A stretch of 64,000 nt of DNA from Brucella daejeonensis (lineage in GTDB: Bacteria; Pseudomonadota; Alphaproteobacteria; Rhizobiales; Rhizobiaceae), in NCBI RefSeq assembly GCF_014199265.1, contig NZ_JACIJG010000011.1:109437-173436 (forward strand), written 5' to 3'. The notes beneath the pieces were generated by a model, which saw only the letters and a list, made by a program, of their open reading frames with translations, was not told the DNA's origin and searched no databases. This document shows positions 55,693-64,000 of the stretch, one piece after another. Numbering within the stretch: position 1 is the first letter of the stretch; every line of letters starts with the position of its first letter. Both the position numbers and the translations under genes were made by a program.

Positions 55693-56673
55693 ATGAACAA
55701 GATGCTGAAGCGGGCGGTTGTCGTACCTGCGCTTCTCGCTCTTTCCATTGCCGTCGCGCAGGCCGATACGCTGACGCTTTATACGTCGCAGCCGGAAGCC
55801 GATGCGGCAAAGACCGTGGAAGCCTTCCGCAAGGCAAACCCGGATACGGATGTGCAGATTTTCCGTTCGGGAACAAGCGAGCTCCTCACCAAGCTTGCCG
55901 CCGAGTTTTCGGCTGGCGCGCCACAGCCGGACGTTCTTCTCATCGCCGATGCGGTGACGATGGAAGGCTTGAAGAAGGACAAGCGACTGCTTGCCTATCC
56001 GGAAGCCAAGGTCGACGGTTTTTCCGCCGACGCCTACGATGCCGACAAGACCTATTTCGGTTCCAAGCTGATCACCACCGGTATTGCCTATAATACCGGT
56101 GCGTCGCAGAAACCGCAGCACTGGGCCGATCTCGCCAAGGCCGATTACAAGGGCCAGGTCGTCATGCCGAGCCCGCTCTATTCCGGCGCCGCCGCCTATC
56201 TGCTCAGCGGTTTTGCGCTCAACAAGGACATCGGCTGGGATTATTTCAAGAATCTCAAGGCCAACGAACTGGCGAGCGTGAAGGGCAACGGCGCCGTGCT
56301 GAAGTCCGTTGCCAGCGGTGAGAAGCCTTACGGCATTCTCGTCGATTTCATGGCGCTCAATGCCAAGGCCAAGGGATCGCCGGTCGAATTCGTCTTCCCA
56401 TCGGAAGGCGTGCCCGCCGTGACCGAGCCTGTCGCCATCATGGCGACCGCCAAGAATGTCGAAGGCGCGAAGAAATTCGTGGATTTCATCCTTTCCGACG
56501 ACGGCCAGAAGCTGGCGCTGGAACAGGGCTATCTGCCCGCCAAGGAAGGCGTGGGCCGTCCGGCCTGGCTGCCTGAAGGCGTCAAGGTCAACATCATGTC
56601 CATCGACACCCAGAAGGTTCTCGGTCAGACTGATGCCGACAAGAAGCAGTTTTCCGAACTGTTCGGCGGATAA
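55693..56673 (+). CDS. Family 1 periplasmic binding protein (iron/phosphonate/polyamine ABC type)
   Basis: 326 residues. Signal peptide MNKMLKRAVVVPALLALSIA ending AQA, then DTLTLYTSQPEADAAKTVEAFRKANPDTDVQIFRSGTSELLTKLAAEFSAGAPQPDVLLIADAVTM. This is the AfuA/FbpA/PhnS group (COG1840). I do not see the paired tyrosines typical of ferric-binding FbpA, so iron is not assured; 2-aminoethylphosphonate or another small anion is possible. The start at 55693 has GAGGAGC upstream. First gene of a three-gene ABC operon. Confidence 0.85.
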   Translation: MNKMLKRAVVVPALLALSIAVAQADTLTLYTSQPEADAAKTVEAFRKANPDTDVQIFRSGTSELLTKLAAEFSAGAPQPDVLLIADAVTMEGLKKDKRLLAYPEAKVDGFSADAYDADKTYFGSKLITTGIAYNTGASQKPQHWADLAKADYKGQVVMPSPLYSGAAAYLLSGFALNKDIGWDYFKNLKANELASVKGNGAVLKSVASGEKPYGILVDFMALNAKAKGSPVEFVFPSEGVPAVTEPVAIMATAKNVEGAKKFVDFILSDDGQKLALEQGYLPAKEGVGRPAWLPEGVKVNIMSIDTQKVLGQTDADKKQFSELFGG

Positions 56674-56682
56674 TATATCCTG

Positions 56683-58383
56683 ATGCGCATGTTTCGAGAT
56701 TTTCAGGGCCGTGACGCGGCCCTGATCGTTGGTGTAACCCTGATCGTCGCGGTCCTTTCGCTTCTGCCGATGCTGCGCCTGTTCGTCGAGCTTGTTGTGC
56801 CTCAGGGGCAGTTCTCGACATCGGTTCTTTCCGAAACACTGACCAGCCGTTCCACATGGATCGCCACATGGCATTCCTTGCAAATCGGCATAGGCGGGAC
56901 GCTGCTGGCGCTGGTCTTCGGCATTGCCGCGGCACTGCTCGTCGGTCTCACGGACATGCGCGGGCGCAATGTTTTTGTGCTGTTCTATGTGACGCCGCTT
57001 CTGATCGCGCCGCAGGTGACGGCGCTGGCCTGGCTGCAATTGTTCGGGCCGTCGAGCCAGTTTCTCAAACTCATCGGCATGGCCCCGCCGCTCGGTAGCC
57101 GTAATCCGCTCTATTCGGTCTGGGGCATCATTCTGCTTCTCGGCGTGCAATATGGGCCGCTGGTTTTCCTGATTGTGCGGGCGGGATTGCGCAAGCTGCC
57201 GCGCGAACTGGTGGAGGCCGCCTTGAGCGCCGGGGCCAGTAAATGGACCGTGCTGCGCACGATCATCCTGCCGCTGATGACGCCGTCGATCATCGGCGCT
57301 GCGGCGCTGGCCTTCGTTTCCTGCGTCGGTAATTTCGGTATTCCCGCTTTCCTCGGTATTCCGTCCAATTATCTGGTGCTGCCGACGCTGATTTATCAGC
57401 GCCTTGCGGGCGGTGGCCCCGCCATGCTGTCGAGTGTCGCCGTCCTGTCCGTCCTGATCGGTCTGATTGCTGTTGCCGGTATTGCGGCACAGGATTACGC
57501 GTCGCGCCGACGTGACTTTCGCATTGTCTCGACCTCGCTGCCTGCCGCACCCTTCGTGCTTGGCGGCTTACGTCCGGTGGCGGAAGCGGGGGCATGGCTG
57601 CTCATTGTGATCGTGCTGTTTTTGCCGCTCATCGGGCTGACTCTTTCCGCGCTCGTGCCCGCCTATGGCGTGCCGCTGACACTGAAGACCGCTACGTTTG
57701 AAAATTTCCGTTTCGTGCTCATTGAACATGGCGGTGCGGCTCGCGCCTTCGGCAACAGCATAGTGCTGTCACTTATTGCCGCTTTCTTTGCGGTGCTGAT
57801 CGCCGTGCCTCTTGCCTATATGCTGGCATGGCGCAAACGGCGCTGGACGCCGATCCTCAATTTCGCAGCCGAACTGCCCTATGCGCTTCCGGGCGTGGTG
57901 CTGGCCATTGCCTGCCTGCTGATGTTCCTGAAACCGCTGCCGGTGCTGGGCGTCAGCCTCTACAACACGTTGTGGATCATCCTGTTTGCCTATCTGGCGC
58001 GTTTCTTCGTGCTGGCGCTGAGGCCAACCGTCGCCGGTCTGCACCAGATCGACCGTGCCATGGAGGAAGCGGCGCAGATTGCAGGCGCAGGGCTTTTCTA
58101 TCGGCTGCGGACCATTATATTTCCCCTTGTCGCCCCGGCGACGCTTGCGGGCGGCGTGCTCATTTTCATGACCGCATTTTGCGAGCTGACCGTTTCGGCG
58201 CTGCTCTGGGCGTCGGGCTCGGAAACGCTGGGCGTGGTGATGTTTTCTTTTGAACAGGGCGGTGATTCCGCCTATGCGGCGGCCATATCCATTCTGGCGG
58301 TTGCTGTGACTTTCATGCTGATGCTTGCGACAAATCTGTTTGCGCGGCGTCTTCCAAGCGGGGTGCTGCCATGGCGCGACTGA
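56683..58383 (+). CDS. ABC transporter permease with two fused transmembrane halves (FbpB-like)
   Basis: 566 residues with about twelve spans. Two BPD_transp_1 halves are visible, each with its coupling EAA loop: LPRELVEAALSAGASKWTVLRTIILPLMTPSI and IDRAMEEAAQIAGAGLFYRLRTIIFPLVAPATL. The single chain thus forms the whole channel, as in ferric iron FbpB proteins. It overlaps the ATPase gene by 13 bases. Confidence 0.9.
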   Translation: MRMFRDFQGRDAALIVGVTLIVAVLSLLPMLRLFVELVVPQGQFSTSVLSETLTSRSTWIATWHSLQIGIGGTLLALVFGIAAALLVGLTDMRGRNVFVLFYVTPLLIAPQVTALAWLQLFGPSSQFLKLIGMAPPLGSRNPLYSVWGIILLLGVQYGPLVFLIVRAGLRKLPRELVEAALSAGASKWTVLRTIILPLMTPSIIGAAALAFVSCVGNFGIPAFLGIPSNYLVLPTLIYQRLAGGGPAMLSSVAVLSVLIGLIAVAGIAAQDYASRRRDFRIVSTSLPAAPFVLGGLRPVAEAGAWLLIVIVLFLPLIGLTLSALVPAYGVPLTLKTATFENFRFVLIEHGGAARAFGNSIVLSLIAAFFAVLIAVPLAYMLAWRKRRWTPILNFAAELPYALPGVVLAIACLLMFLKPLPVLGVSLYNTLWIILFAYLARFFVLALRPTVAGLHQIDRAMEEAAQIAGAGLFYRLRTIIFPLVAPATLAGGVLIFMTAFCELTVSALLWASGSETLGVVMFSFEQGGDSAYAAAISILAVAVTFMLMLATNLFARRLPSGVLPWRD

Positions 58384-59486
58384 AAATCGACCGGGTTTCC
58401 AAGACGTTCAACGGCTTTCAGGCGCTGTCTGACGTGTCGCTGGACGTGAAGGACGGCGAATTCGTTGCGATTCTGGGACCTTCCGGCTGTGGCAAGACCA
58501 CGCTTTTGCGTATGATTGCGGGTTTCGAGGATATTGACGGCGGCGAAGTCCATATTGGCGATGCGCTTGTTTCTCATGCAAAGGGGCATGTGCCGCCGGA
58601 AAAGCGCCATGTCGGCATCGTCTTCCAGAATTATGCGCTCTGGCCGCATATGACGGTGGCGGAAAATGTCGGCTATAGCTTGCGCGTGGCCAAGGTCGCA
58701 AAGGCCGAGCGCGAAGCGCGTGTACGCGACGCATTGACGCTGGTCGATCTGGAAGGGTTCGGTGACCGCCGTCCGGCCAATCTGTCCGGCGGGCAGCGTC
58801 AGCGCGTGGCGCTTGCGCGCTGTCTGGTTGCCGCGCCCTCGCTGGTGCTGTTCGATGAACCGCTCGCCAATCTTGACGTGCATCTGCGCGCCTCGATGGA
58901 AGACGAGTTTGCAGCCTTTCACAAGCGCACCGGCACGACGATCATCTACATCACCCACGATCAGGCAGAAGCCATGGCGCTGGCCGACCGTATTGCAGTG
59001 CTTGATCACGGCAAGCTTCAGCAGTTCGATACGCCGCGCAAGCTCTATGAAGAACCGGCCAGCGAAATGGTCGCGTCCTTTATCGCGCATGGCATGGTTC
59101 TGCCTGCCGAGATTTTGTCTTTTGCTGAACGTGGGGCTTGCGAAGCACTGGTGCTGGGCAGTCGTGCGCCGGTGCGCTGTTCCGGCGTTGAGATGCCGCG
59201 CGCAAATGCAAAACTCTGCGTTCGGGCAGAAGATTTGCAACTGACCGAAACCGGCGGCATTCCGGTGCGCGTGATGCGCTCCGTCTATCGCGGCGGCGGT
59301 TCGCGGATTGAAGCCGTATCAATCGCCAAGCCGGATATTCACCTGCATTTCGAGCTGCGCGATCCGGTGCAACTGCAAGAAGGTGACGAAGTGCGGGTCG
59401 CCATTCGCGATGGCTGGATCATTCCGACCGATGACATGCCGGTGAGAAAGACTCCCACCGGCTTTCCGATCGGCAACAAGATTTAG
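58371..59486 (+). CDS. ABC transporter ATPase (FbpC/PotA-like)
   Basis: 371 residues. Walker A GPSGCGKTT, Q-loop VFQNYALWPHMTV, signature LSGGQRQRVALARCL, Walker B LVLFDEPLANLD, then a C-terminal TOBE-type regulatory domain of about 130 residues. It energises the fused permease. Its TAG stop abuts the TAG stop of the convergent tex gene (TAGCTA), so no terminator fits between them. Confidence 0.92.
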   Translation: MARLKIDRVSKTFNGFQALSDVSLDVKDGEFVAILGPSGCGKTTLLRMIAGFEDIDGGEVHIGDALVSHAKGHVPPEKRHVGIVFQNYALWPHMTVAENVGYSLRVAKVAKAEREARVRDALTLVDLEGFGDRRPANLSGGQRQRVALARCLVAAPSLVLFDEPLANLDVHLRASMEDEFAAFHKRTGTTIIYITHDQAEAMALADRIAVLDHGKLQQFDTPRKLYEEPASEMVASFIAHGMVLPAEILSFAERGACEALVLGSRAPVRCSGVEMPRANAKLCVRAEDLQLTETGGIPVRVMRSVYRGGGSRIEAVSIAKPDIHLHFELRDPVQLQEGDEVRVAIRDGWIIPTDDMPVRKTPTGFPIGNKI

Positions 59487-61802
59487 CTATTTCTTCTTCA
59501 TCGCCTCCAGCAGCGCGGCGCCGAAACCTCCGGTCGAGGGCTGTTCCGGTTTGCGTTGCGACGTGAAGTTTTTTGCCCCATTCTGAGCTTGTCGCTGATC
59601 GCGGGGGGCGGAACCGCGCGGGGCAGGGGCTTCGCTGGCGTCCTTGCGCATTGTGAGGCCGATGCGTTTGCGCGGCACATCCACTTCCGTCACGCGCACT
59701 TTCACCACATCGCCAGCCTTGACCACCTCATGCGGGTCTTTGACAAAGCGGTCGGCAAGCTGTGAGACATGAACCAGCCCGTCCTGATGCACGCCGATAT
59801 CCACGAAAGCGCCGAAGGCGGCGACATTCGTGACGGTGCCTTCCAGCATCATGCCGGGCTTCAGGTCCTTGATGTCGTCAATGCCATCGGCAAAGGTCGC
59901 GGTCTTGAAACCCGGTCGCGGGTCCCGGCCCGGCTTGTCGAGTTCGGCGATAATGTCGCGCACGGTCGGAAGACCAAAACGCTCATCGACAAAAACACGT
60001 GGATCAAGCGCCTTGAGAGCCGCGCTATCGCCCATCAGGCTGCGCACATCGCGCCCGCAGGCGGCGACGATCTTTTTCGCCACGCCATAGGCTTCCGGGT
60101 GAACGGAAGAGGCATCAAGCGGTTCGGTGCCGTTGGCAATGCGCAAAAAGCCCGCGCATTGCTCGAAAGTGCGATTGCCGAGGCGGGCGACTTTCAACAG
60201 TTCCTTGCGGTTCTTGAAAGCGCCAGCCGCATCGCGATGCGCGACAATGGCTTCGGCCAGCGATGCGCCCAGACCCGATACACGCGCCAGCAGCGAGGCG
60301 GATGCCGTGTTGAGATCGACGCCAACGGCGTTCACCGCGTCTTCCACCACGGCATCGAGCGCACGGGCAAGCCGCACCTGATCGACATCGTGCTGATATT
60401 GCCCGACACCGATGGATTTCGGCTCGATCTTGACCAGTTCGGCCAGCGGATCCTGCAGGCGGCGGGCAATCGAAACGGCACCGCGCAGCGATACGTCCAG
60501 TTGCGGGAATTCGGTGGCGGCGGTTTCCGAGGCCGAATAGACCGAAGCGCCCGCTTCCGACACGATGACTTTGAGCGGCTTTGGCGCGGGCATGTCGGAG
60601 AGCATGTCCACGACGAGCCGTTCGGTTTCACGACTTCCCGTACCGTTGCCAATGGCGATCAGTTCGATCTTGTGTTTGCGCACAAAGCTTGCAAGCTCTG
60701 CCTGCGTGCCGCGCACATCGTTTTTCGGCGGGAAGGGATAGACAGTCGTGGTGTCGAGCAGCTTGCCTGTGCCATCCACCACCGCAACCTTGACGCCGGT
60801 GCGGATACCCGGATCAAGCCCCATCGTGGCGCGAGAGCCTGCGGGTGCGGCCAGAAGCAGATCTTTCAGATTGCGGGCAAAGACATTGATCGCTTCTTCC
60901 TCGGCGCGTTCGCGCAAGTCGCGCATCAGGTCGAGCGAGAGCGACAACGAAAGTTTCACGCGCCATGCCCAGCCTGCGACTTCCATCAGCCAGCGATCGC
61001 CGGGCAGCGTTGCGCCGATAATATAGGCCGCAGCGATTTTGCGCTCGACCGGCTTGACGGGTGACGTGTCGTCAGTGTCAATTTCGATGTCGAGCGACAA
61101 AAAGTCCTCATTGCGCCCGCGCAGCATGGCCAATGCACGGTGGCCAGCAACTGCCGCCCAGCGCTCGGAGTGGTCGAAATAATCTGAGAATTTTGCGCCA
61201 GCCGCTTCCTTGCCTTCGATCACGCGTGAGCGCAGAACGGCCTTTTCTTTCAGATAATTGCGCAGATTGCCAAGGAGTTCGGCGTTTTCCGCAAAACCTT
61301 CGGCAATGATGTCGCGCGCGCCGTCGAGTGCCGCTTTCACATCGGCCACATCGGCACTGATGTATTGCGTGGCGATCTCGGCGGGTACGAGGCTGCGATT
61401 GGCGAGAATCGCTTCGGCCAACGGCCCCAGACCGCGCTCGCGGGCAATCTCGGCACGGGTGCGCCGCTTTGGCTTGTAGGGGAGATAAAGATCTTCCAGT
61501 TCGGCCTTGGTGGCAACGCCTGCAATTTTCAGTTCGAGTTCCGGCGTGAGCTTTCCCTGACCGCGCACCGATTCCAGAATGGAGGCGCGCCGCGCTTCCA
61601 GTTCGCGCAGGTAGGCAAGACGTTCGGAAAGTATGCGCAATTGCGTATCGTCCAGCCCGCCGGTCACTTCCTTGCGATAGCGCGCCACGAAAGGCACCGT
61701 CGAGCCTTCGTCGAGCAAGCCGATGGCGGCCAGCGCCTGTTCTGTCTTCGCATTGATTTCCGCCGCGATGATCCCGGCAATGCGCTTGTTGTCGTCCGCC
61801 AT
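59487..61802 (-). CDS. tex: Tex-family RNA-binding transcription accessory protein
   Basis: 771 residues from the ATG at 61802. Domain order of Tex: helical N-terminal region (residues about 1-320), YqgF-like RNase H domain ([32 protein letters not shown]...), helix-hairpin-helix ([39 protein letters not shown]) and a C-terminal S1 domain ([36 protein letters not shown]). It binds nucleic acid and helps transcription; widely conserved. The tail (about 60 residues) is rich in Arg, Gln and Pro. Confidence 0.95.
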   Translation of the reverse strand: MADDNKRIAGIIAAEINAKTEQALAAIGLLDEGSTVPFVARYRKEVTGGLDDTQLRILSERLAYLRELEARRASILESVRGQGKLTPELELKIAGVATKAELEDLYLPYKPKRRTRAEIARERGLGPLAEAILANRSLVPAEIATQYISADVADVKAALDGARDIIAEGFAENAELLGNLRNYLKEKAVLRSRVIEGKEAAGAKFSDYFDHSERWAAVAGHRALAMLRGRNEDFLSLDIEIDTDDTSPVKPVERKIAAAYIIGATLPGDRWLMEVAGWAWRVKLSLSLSLDLMRDLRERAEEEAINVFARNLKDLLLAAPAGSRATMGLDPGIRTGVKVAVVDGTGKLLDTTTVYPFPPKNDVRGTQAELASFVRKHKIELIAIGNGTGSRETERLVVDMLSDMPAPKPLKVIVSEAGASVYSASETAATEFPQLDVSLRGAVSIARRLQDPLAELVKIEPKSIGVGQYQHDVDQVRLARALDAVVEDAVNAVGVDLNTASASLLARVSGLGASLAEAIVAHRDAAGAFKNRKELLKVARLGNRTFEQCAGFLRIANGTEPLDASSVHPEAYGVAKKIVAACGRDVRSLMGDSAALKALDPRVFVDERFGLPTVRDIIAELDKPGRDPRPGFKTATFADGIDDIKDLKPGMMLEGTVTNVAAFGAFVDIGVHQDGLVHVSQLADRFVKDPHEVVKAGDVVKVRVTEVDVPRKRIGLTMRKDASEAPAPRGSAPRDQRQAQNGAKNFTSQRKPEQPSTGGFGAALLEAMKKK

Positions 61803-61949
61803 ATTCATTCCAATCCAGATATTTGCAGCGAACATAGTCGGATGCCCGTTCGGCGCAATCAAGACGAGATCGATGTTCCACAAGAAAGGCGTCGATTTTC
61901 TCGCTCACGGCGATGTGAACGAGCTTGCCCTTTTTAAATCGGCAATAAG

Positions 61950-61977
61950 CGATATGTATATCGTGAAATGACGATAT
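61950..61977 (+). promoter_or_regulatory. Three half-site operator upstream of the ArsR-type gene
   Basis: CGATAT-GT-ATATCG (61950-61963) is a perfect palindrome, and ATATCGT-gaaatg-ACGATAT (61958-61977) is a second one sharing its right arm. The resulting three CGATAT half-sites lie 27 to 54 bases before the start at 62004, in the tex/arsR gap. ArsR proteins bind such AT-rich palindromes, so autoregulation is likely. Confidence 0.55.
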
Positions 61978-62003
61978 GGAGCAGGATCAGCGAGGTGACC
62001 GCG

Positions 62004-62312
62004 ATGTCCGAACAGCAGTCTATACCGTTGGACGAGATACTCAAGGCGCTCGCCAATCCGGTTCGTCTCGACATTTTAAGCTGGCTCAAAGAGCCGGGGA
62101 AGCATTTCTCGGCCCAGCACATGCCTCTGGAGATGGGTGTGTGCGCCGGCCAGTTCGAGCGGTGCGGTCTTTCCCAGTCCACCGTCTCTGCCCATTTGTC
62201 CGTGTTGACGAAAGCGGGGCTGATCACGCCCCACCGTGTCGGCCAATGGACGTTCTACAGGCGGGATGAGCAGGCGATTGCCGCCTTGCTCAAATCACTG
62301 TCCGATCTCTAA
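62004..62312 (+). CDS. ArsR-family regulator with a two-cysteine motif
   Basis: 102 residues from the ATG at 62004 (GAGG eight bases before); a start at 61968 would run through the operator. The winged helix spans DEILKALANPVRLDILSWLKEPGKHF...GLSQSTVSAHLSVLTKAGLITPHRVGQWTFY. Two cysteines, C47 and C54 (MGVCAGQFERCGLSQ), directly precede the recognition helix and could sense thiol stress or electrophiles. It lies 58 bases before an Old Yellow Enzyme gene on the same strand, like NemR with NemA. Confidence 0.87.
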   Translation: MSEQQSIPLDEILKALANPVRLDILSWLKEPGKHFSAQHMPLEMGVCAGQFERCGLSQSTVSAHLSVLTKAGLITPHRVGQWTFYRRDEQAIAALLKSLSDL

Positions 62313-62320
62313 TCCAACTT

Positions 62321-62356
62321 GCCCAATCTTTCCCATTTGCCCAATCTTTCCCATTT
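62321..62356 (+). repeat. Two tandem copies of an 18-base repeat
   Basis: GCCCAATCTTTCCCATTT occurs twice in a row between the ArsR stop and the oxidoreductase RBS (GAAGGAATG). Perfect tandem copies of this size may vary in number between strains and would alter the spacing of the intergenic region. Confidence 0.8.
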
Positions 62357-62370
62357 GAAGGAATGTATCC

Positions 62371-63486
62371 ATGGCCACATTGTTCGATCCAGCCACAGTC
62401 GGCGATCTCAAGCTTGCCAACCGTATCGTTATGGCACCGCTCACGCGTAACCGCTCACCGCGCGCTGTGCCAAACGACCTCAACGTCACCTATTATGAAC
62501 AGCGCGCAAGTGCTGGTCTCATCATCACCGAGGCAACGCCGATCAGCCATCAGGGGCAGGGCTATGCCGATGTGCCGGGCCTTTACTCCGATGAACAGCT
62601 TGCCGGCTGGAAGCGCGTGACCGATGCCGTTCACGGTGCAGGCGGCAAGATCGTCGTCCAGATGTGGCATGTAGGCCGTATCTCGCACACCACTTTGCAG
62701 CCAGATGGCGGCAAGCCGGTTGCCCCTTCGGCCATTACGGCAAAGTCGAAGACCTATCTGGTGCATTCGGATGGCACGGGCGAATTCGCGCCGACTTCCG
62801 AGCCGCGTGCGCTGGAAAAGAGCGAGATCGCCGAAATCGTCGCCATCTATGCCAAGGCCGCCAGGGACGCGATTGAAGTTGCCGGTTTCGACGGCGTCGA
62901 AATTCATGCCGCCAATGGCTATCTGATCGACCAGTTCCTGCGCTCGGGCAGCAATCATCGCACCGACGAATATGGCGGCTCCATCGAAAACCGTGCGCGT
63001 TTCCTGTTCGAAGTGGTCGATGCGATCACCAAGGCCGTTGCACCGGGTAAGGTGGGCATCCGTCTTTCGCCGGTTACGCCGGCCAATGATTCTTCCGATC
63101 CCGATCCGCAGCCGCTGTTCGATTATGTGGTCGGGAAGCTTGCCGGTTACGGCCTCGCCTATGTTCACGTCATTGAAGGCGCTACCGGTGGTCCGCGTGA
63201 TTTCCAGCAGGGTCCGCAGCCTTTCGATTATGCGCGTTTCAAGCAGGTTTATCGCGATGCAGGCGGCAAGGCGGCATGGATGGTCAATAATGGGTATGAC
63301 CGCGCGCTGGCTGAAGAAGAAGTCGAAAGCGGGCGTGCGGATGTCGTCGCTTTCGGCAAGCCGTTCATTGCCAATCCCGATCTGGTGCGTCGCCTGAAAG
63401 AGAATGCGCAGCTGAACGAACTCGATCAGCAGAATATGTATGGCGGCGGCGCCAAGGGGTATACGGATTATCCGGTTCTCGCCTGA
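62371..63486 (+). CDS. Old Yellow Enzyme-family NADPH/NADH:flavin oxidoreductase (NemA-like)
   Basis: 371 residues. FMN barrel with VMAPLTRNRSPRAVPNDL, WHVGRISHTTLQPDGGKPVAPSAI, the catalytic His/Asn and YLIDQFLRSGSNHRTDEYGGSIENRARFLFEV. It reduces activated alkenes such as N-ethylmaleimide and detoxifies electrophiles. The neighbouring cysteine-bearing ArsR protein fits an electrophile-induced unit. The stop codon lies just before a Bru-RS repeat. Confidence 0.94.
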   Translation: MATLFDPATVGDLKLANRIVMAPLTRNRSPRAVPNDLNVTYYEQRASAGLIITEATPISHQGQGYADVPGLYSDEQLAGWKRVTDAVHGAGGKIVVQMWHVGRISHTTLQPDGGKPVAPSAITAKSKTYLVHSDGTGEFAPTSEPRALEKSEIAEIVAIYAKAARDAIEVAGFDGVEIHAANGYLIDQFLRSGSNHRTDEYGGSIENRARFLFEVVDAITKAVAPGKVGIRLSPVTPANDSSDPDPQPLFDYVVGKLAGYGLAYVHVIEGATGGPRDFQQGPQPFDYARFKQVYRDAGGKAAWMVNNGYDRALAEEEVESGRADVVAFGKPFIANPDLVRRLKENAQLNELDQQNMYGGGAKGYTDYPVLA

Positions 63487-63563
63487 GGGCCTGTTCAAAA
63501 ATCCGCCATGTGTGGCTGCAAATGGCAATTTCGCACACACCTGTCGGTTTTTGATTCAGGCTC
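63487..63563. repeat. Bru-RS-type palindromic repeat, short copy
   Basis: 77 bases with GGGCCTGTTCAAAAATCCGC at the left and, on the complement of the right end, GAGCCTGAATCAAAAACCGA. The middle GTGGCTGCAAATGGCAATTT and CGCACACACCTG are the same blocks as in the 197-base copy at 2963, with about 120 internal bases missing. It starts directly after the oxidoreductase stop. Confidence 0.78.
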
Positions 63564-63579
63564 TGACGCTGAAATAACG

Positions 63580-63606
63580 AAAGGCCGGGGTTTCCCGGCC
63601 TTTTCT
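63580..63606 (+). terminator. Rho-independent terminator of the oxidoreductase gene
   Basis: AAAGGCCGGG-gttt-CCCGGCCTTTTCTT: an 8-9-bp GC stem with a T-rich tail, 94 bases after the stop and beyond the short Bru-RS copy. Confidence 0.8.
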
Positions 63607-63673
63607 TTCCTAGAGCGTTTCCGCCTTTGACTGAATCGAAAGGGATTCCGTTGAGGCCTGTTTTGTGATTCAA

Positions 63674-63701
63674 GATGCTGGCTGGATAGGAGGCCAGCAT
63701 C
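63674..63701 (+). other. Hairpin over the ribosome-binding site of the IS630-type transposase
   Basis: GATGCTGGC-tggataggag-GCCAGCATC, perfect 9-bp arms. The AGGAGG Shine-Dalgarno (63688-63693) lies in the loop edge, and the ATG follows three bases after the stem. It may limit translation of the transposase. Confidence 0.45.
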
Positions 63702-63703
63702 TG

Positions 63704-64000
63704 ATGACCCGACCTCTTTCCAATGATCTTCGCAAGCGTGTTGTGGATGCGATCGAAGCCGGTGAAAGCTGCCGGTCGGTCGCAGCCCGTTATGGGGTTT
63801 CGGTTTCGTCTGTCGTGAAGTGGTCTCAGCGCTACCGGGCAACAGGTTCTGTCGCGCCGGCCAAGATGGGCGGCCACCGCAAGCGTGTTCTGGAGCCGCA
63901 CCGGGCGTTCATCGTGGAGCAGATCAATCGGACGTCACACCTGACGCTGCACGGGCTGAAGGACGCCTTGGCGGCACGGGGCGTGAAGGTATCACATGAC
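63704..64000 (+). CDS. IS630-family transposase, N-terminal part (cut by window edge)
   Basis: 99 codons are visible from the ATG at 63704 (AGGAGG ten bases before). Two helix-turn-helix segments can be seen: LSNDLRKRVVDAIEAGESCRSVAARYGVSVSSVVKWSQRYRATG and the second around HLTLHGLKDALAARGVKVSHD, the usual DNA-binding front of IS630 transposases. The catalytic DDE domain lies outside the window, so it is impossible to say whether the gene is intact or split in two frames. Confidence 0.85.
   Translation, partial: MTRPLSNDLRKRVVDAIEAGESCRSVAARYGVSVSSVVKWSQRYRATGSVAPAKMGGHRKRVLEPHRAFIVEQINRTSHLTLHGLKDALAARGVKVSHD

Larger units (their letters stand above)
63607..64000 (+). mobile_element. IS630-family insertion sequence, left part
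   Basis: The segment from about 63650 holds a non-coding left end (GAGGCCTGTTTTGTGATTCA...), the hairpin at 63674 and the transposase start. The element continues beyond the window, so its right end, target duplication (TA in this family) and exact left border cannot be set. A short sequence before it (63612-63650, AGAGCGTTTCC...GGATTCCG) looks like a dispersed intergenic repeat of unknown type. Confidence 0.6.

Noticed and set aside
55693..59486. Calling the family 1 ABC importer a ferric iron (FbpABC) transporter
   Set aside because: Architecture fits, but the paired tyrosines expected of a ferric-binding protein were not seen.
62321..62356. Tandem repeat considered as a CRISPR remnant
   Set aside because: The two units are directly adjacent with no spacer and no cas genes are present.
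1..64000. Search for tRNA, rRNA, prophage, toxin-antitoxin or defence genes
   Set aside because: No cloverleaf, rRNA-like or recognisable phage or defence protein was found on either strand.

Overview
The window looks like a piece of the second chromosome of a Brucella (or very close Brucella/Ochrobactrum) strain. The evidence is high-GC alphaproteobacterial codon use, a D-aminopeptidase almost identical in layout to the Ochrobactrum anthropi Dap, a hut cluster of the HutF/HutG type, and several copies of a short palindromic repeat with ends like GAGCCTG...CAGGCTC that matches the Bru-RS repeats of Brucella as I remember them. I see no tRNA, rRNA, CRISPR array, prophage or defence island. It is a densely packed accessory-metabolism region: about 53 genes, mostly ABC/RND transporters, amino-acid and sugar catabolic enzymes, and a local regulator beside almost every cluster.

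Layout. 1-2752: branched-chain-type ABC transporter (ATPase cut by the window edge, binding protein) with a divergent LysR regulator. 2774-2863: a 29-residue membrane micropeptide. 2963-3159: Bru-RS element. 3160-6787: Lrp-type regulator divergent from a 1016-residue kinase-M23 peptidase-class III aminotransferase fusion, followed by an AapJ-like binding protein (6889-7908). 7961-12638: ThDP enzyme, DUF72 protein, D-aminopeptidase and OsmC-like protein. 12642-22200: a GntR-regulated galactofuranose-type transporter (ytfQRT-yjfF) divergent from a sugar-oxidation operon (AraD1-type FAH enzyme, Gfo/Idh dehydrogenase, IlvD/Edd dehydratase).

22251-32742: D-amino acid transaminase, HutD, a YjiH-type transporter, hutU-G-H-I, and divergent hutF-hutC, giving a complete histidine-to-glutamate route through N-formylglutamate. 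32821-39202: omega-amino acid:pyruvate transaminase with a PuuR-like regulator; dadA-alr with a divergent Lrp-type regulator; L-lactate dehydrogenase. 39694-45058: a three-gene RND efflux operon. 45142-48845: amino-sugar operon (GntR/NagQ, NagB-II, NagA, SIS protein). 48976-49860: purU.

49924-55356: lysine/pipecolate catabolism (AmaB-type semialdehyde dehydrogenase, HglS 2-oxoadipate dioxygenase/decarboxylase, LysR, AmaA-type pipecolate oxidase). 55693-59486: family 1 ABC importer of the iron/thiamine/polyamine type. 59487-61802: Tex. 62004-63486: ArsR regulator and Old Yellow Enzyme. 63704-64000: start of an IS630-family transposase cut by the window edge.

The most interesting ideas: (1) the kinase-M23-aminotransferase fusion resembles hydroxylysine kinase plus 5-phosphohydroxylysine phospho-lyase; that lyase makes 2-aminoadipate semialdehyde, exactly the substrate of the dehydrogenase at 49924-51456, so the window may encode a hydroxylysine-to-2-hydroxyglutarate route. 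(2) Bru-RS repeats supply stop codons of flanking genes, and a half-repeat appears to encode the start of the signal peptide of an RND adaptor. (3) Clear operator-like arrays lie ahead of the nag, hut, RND and ArsR/OYE units.
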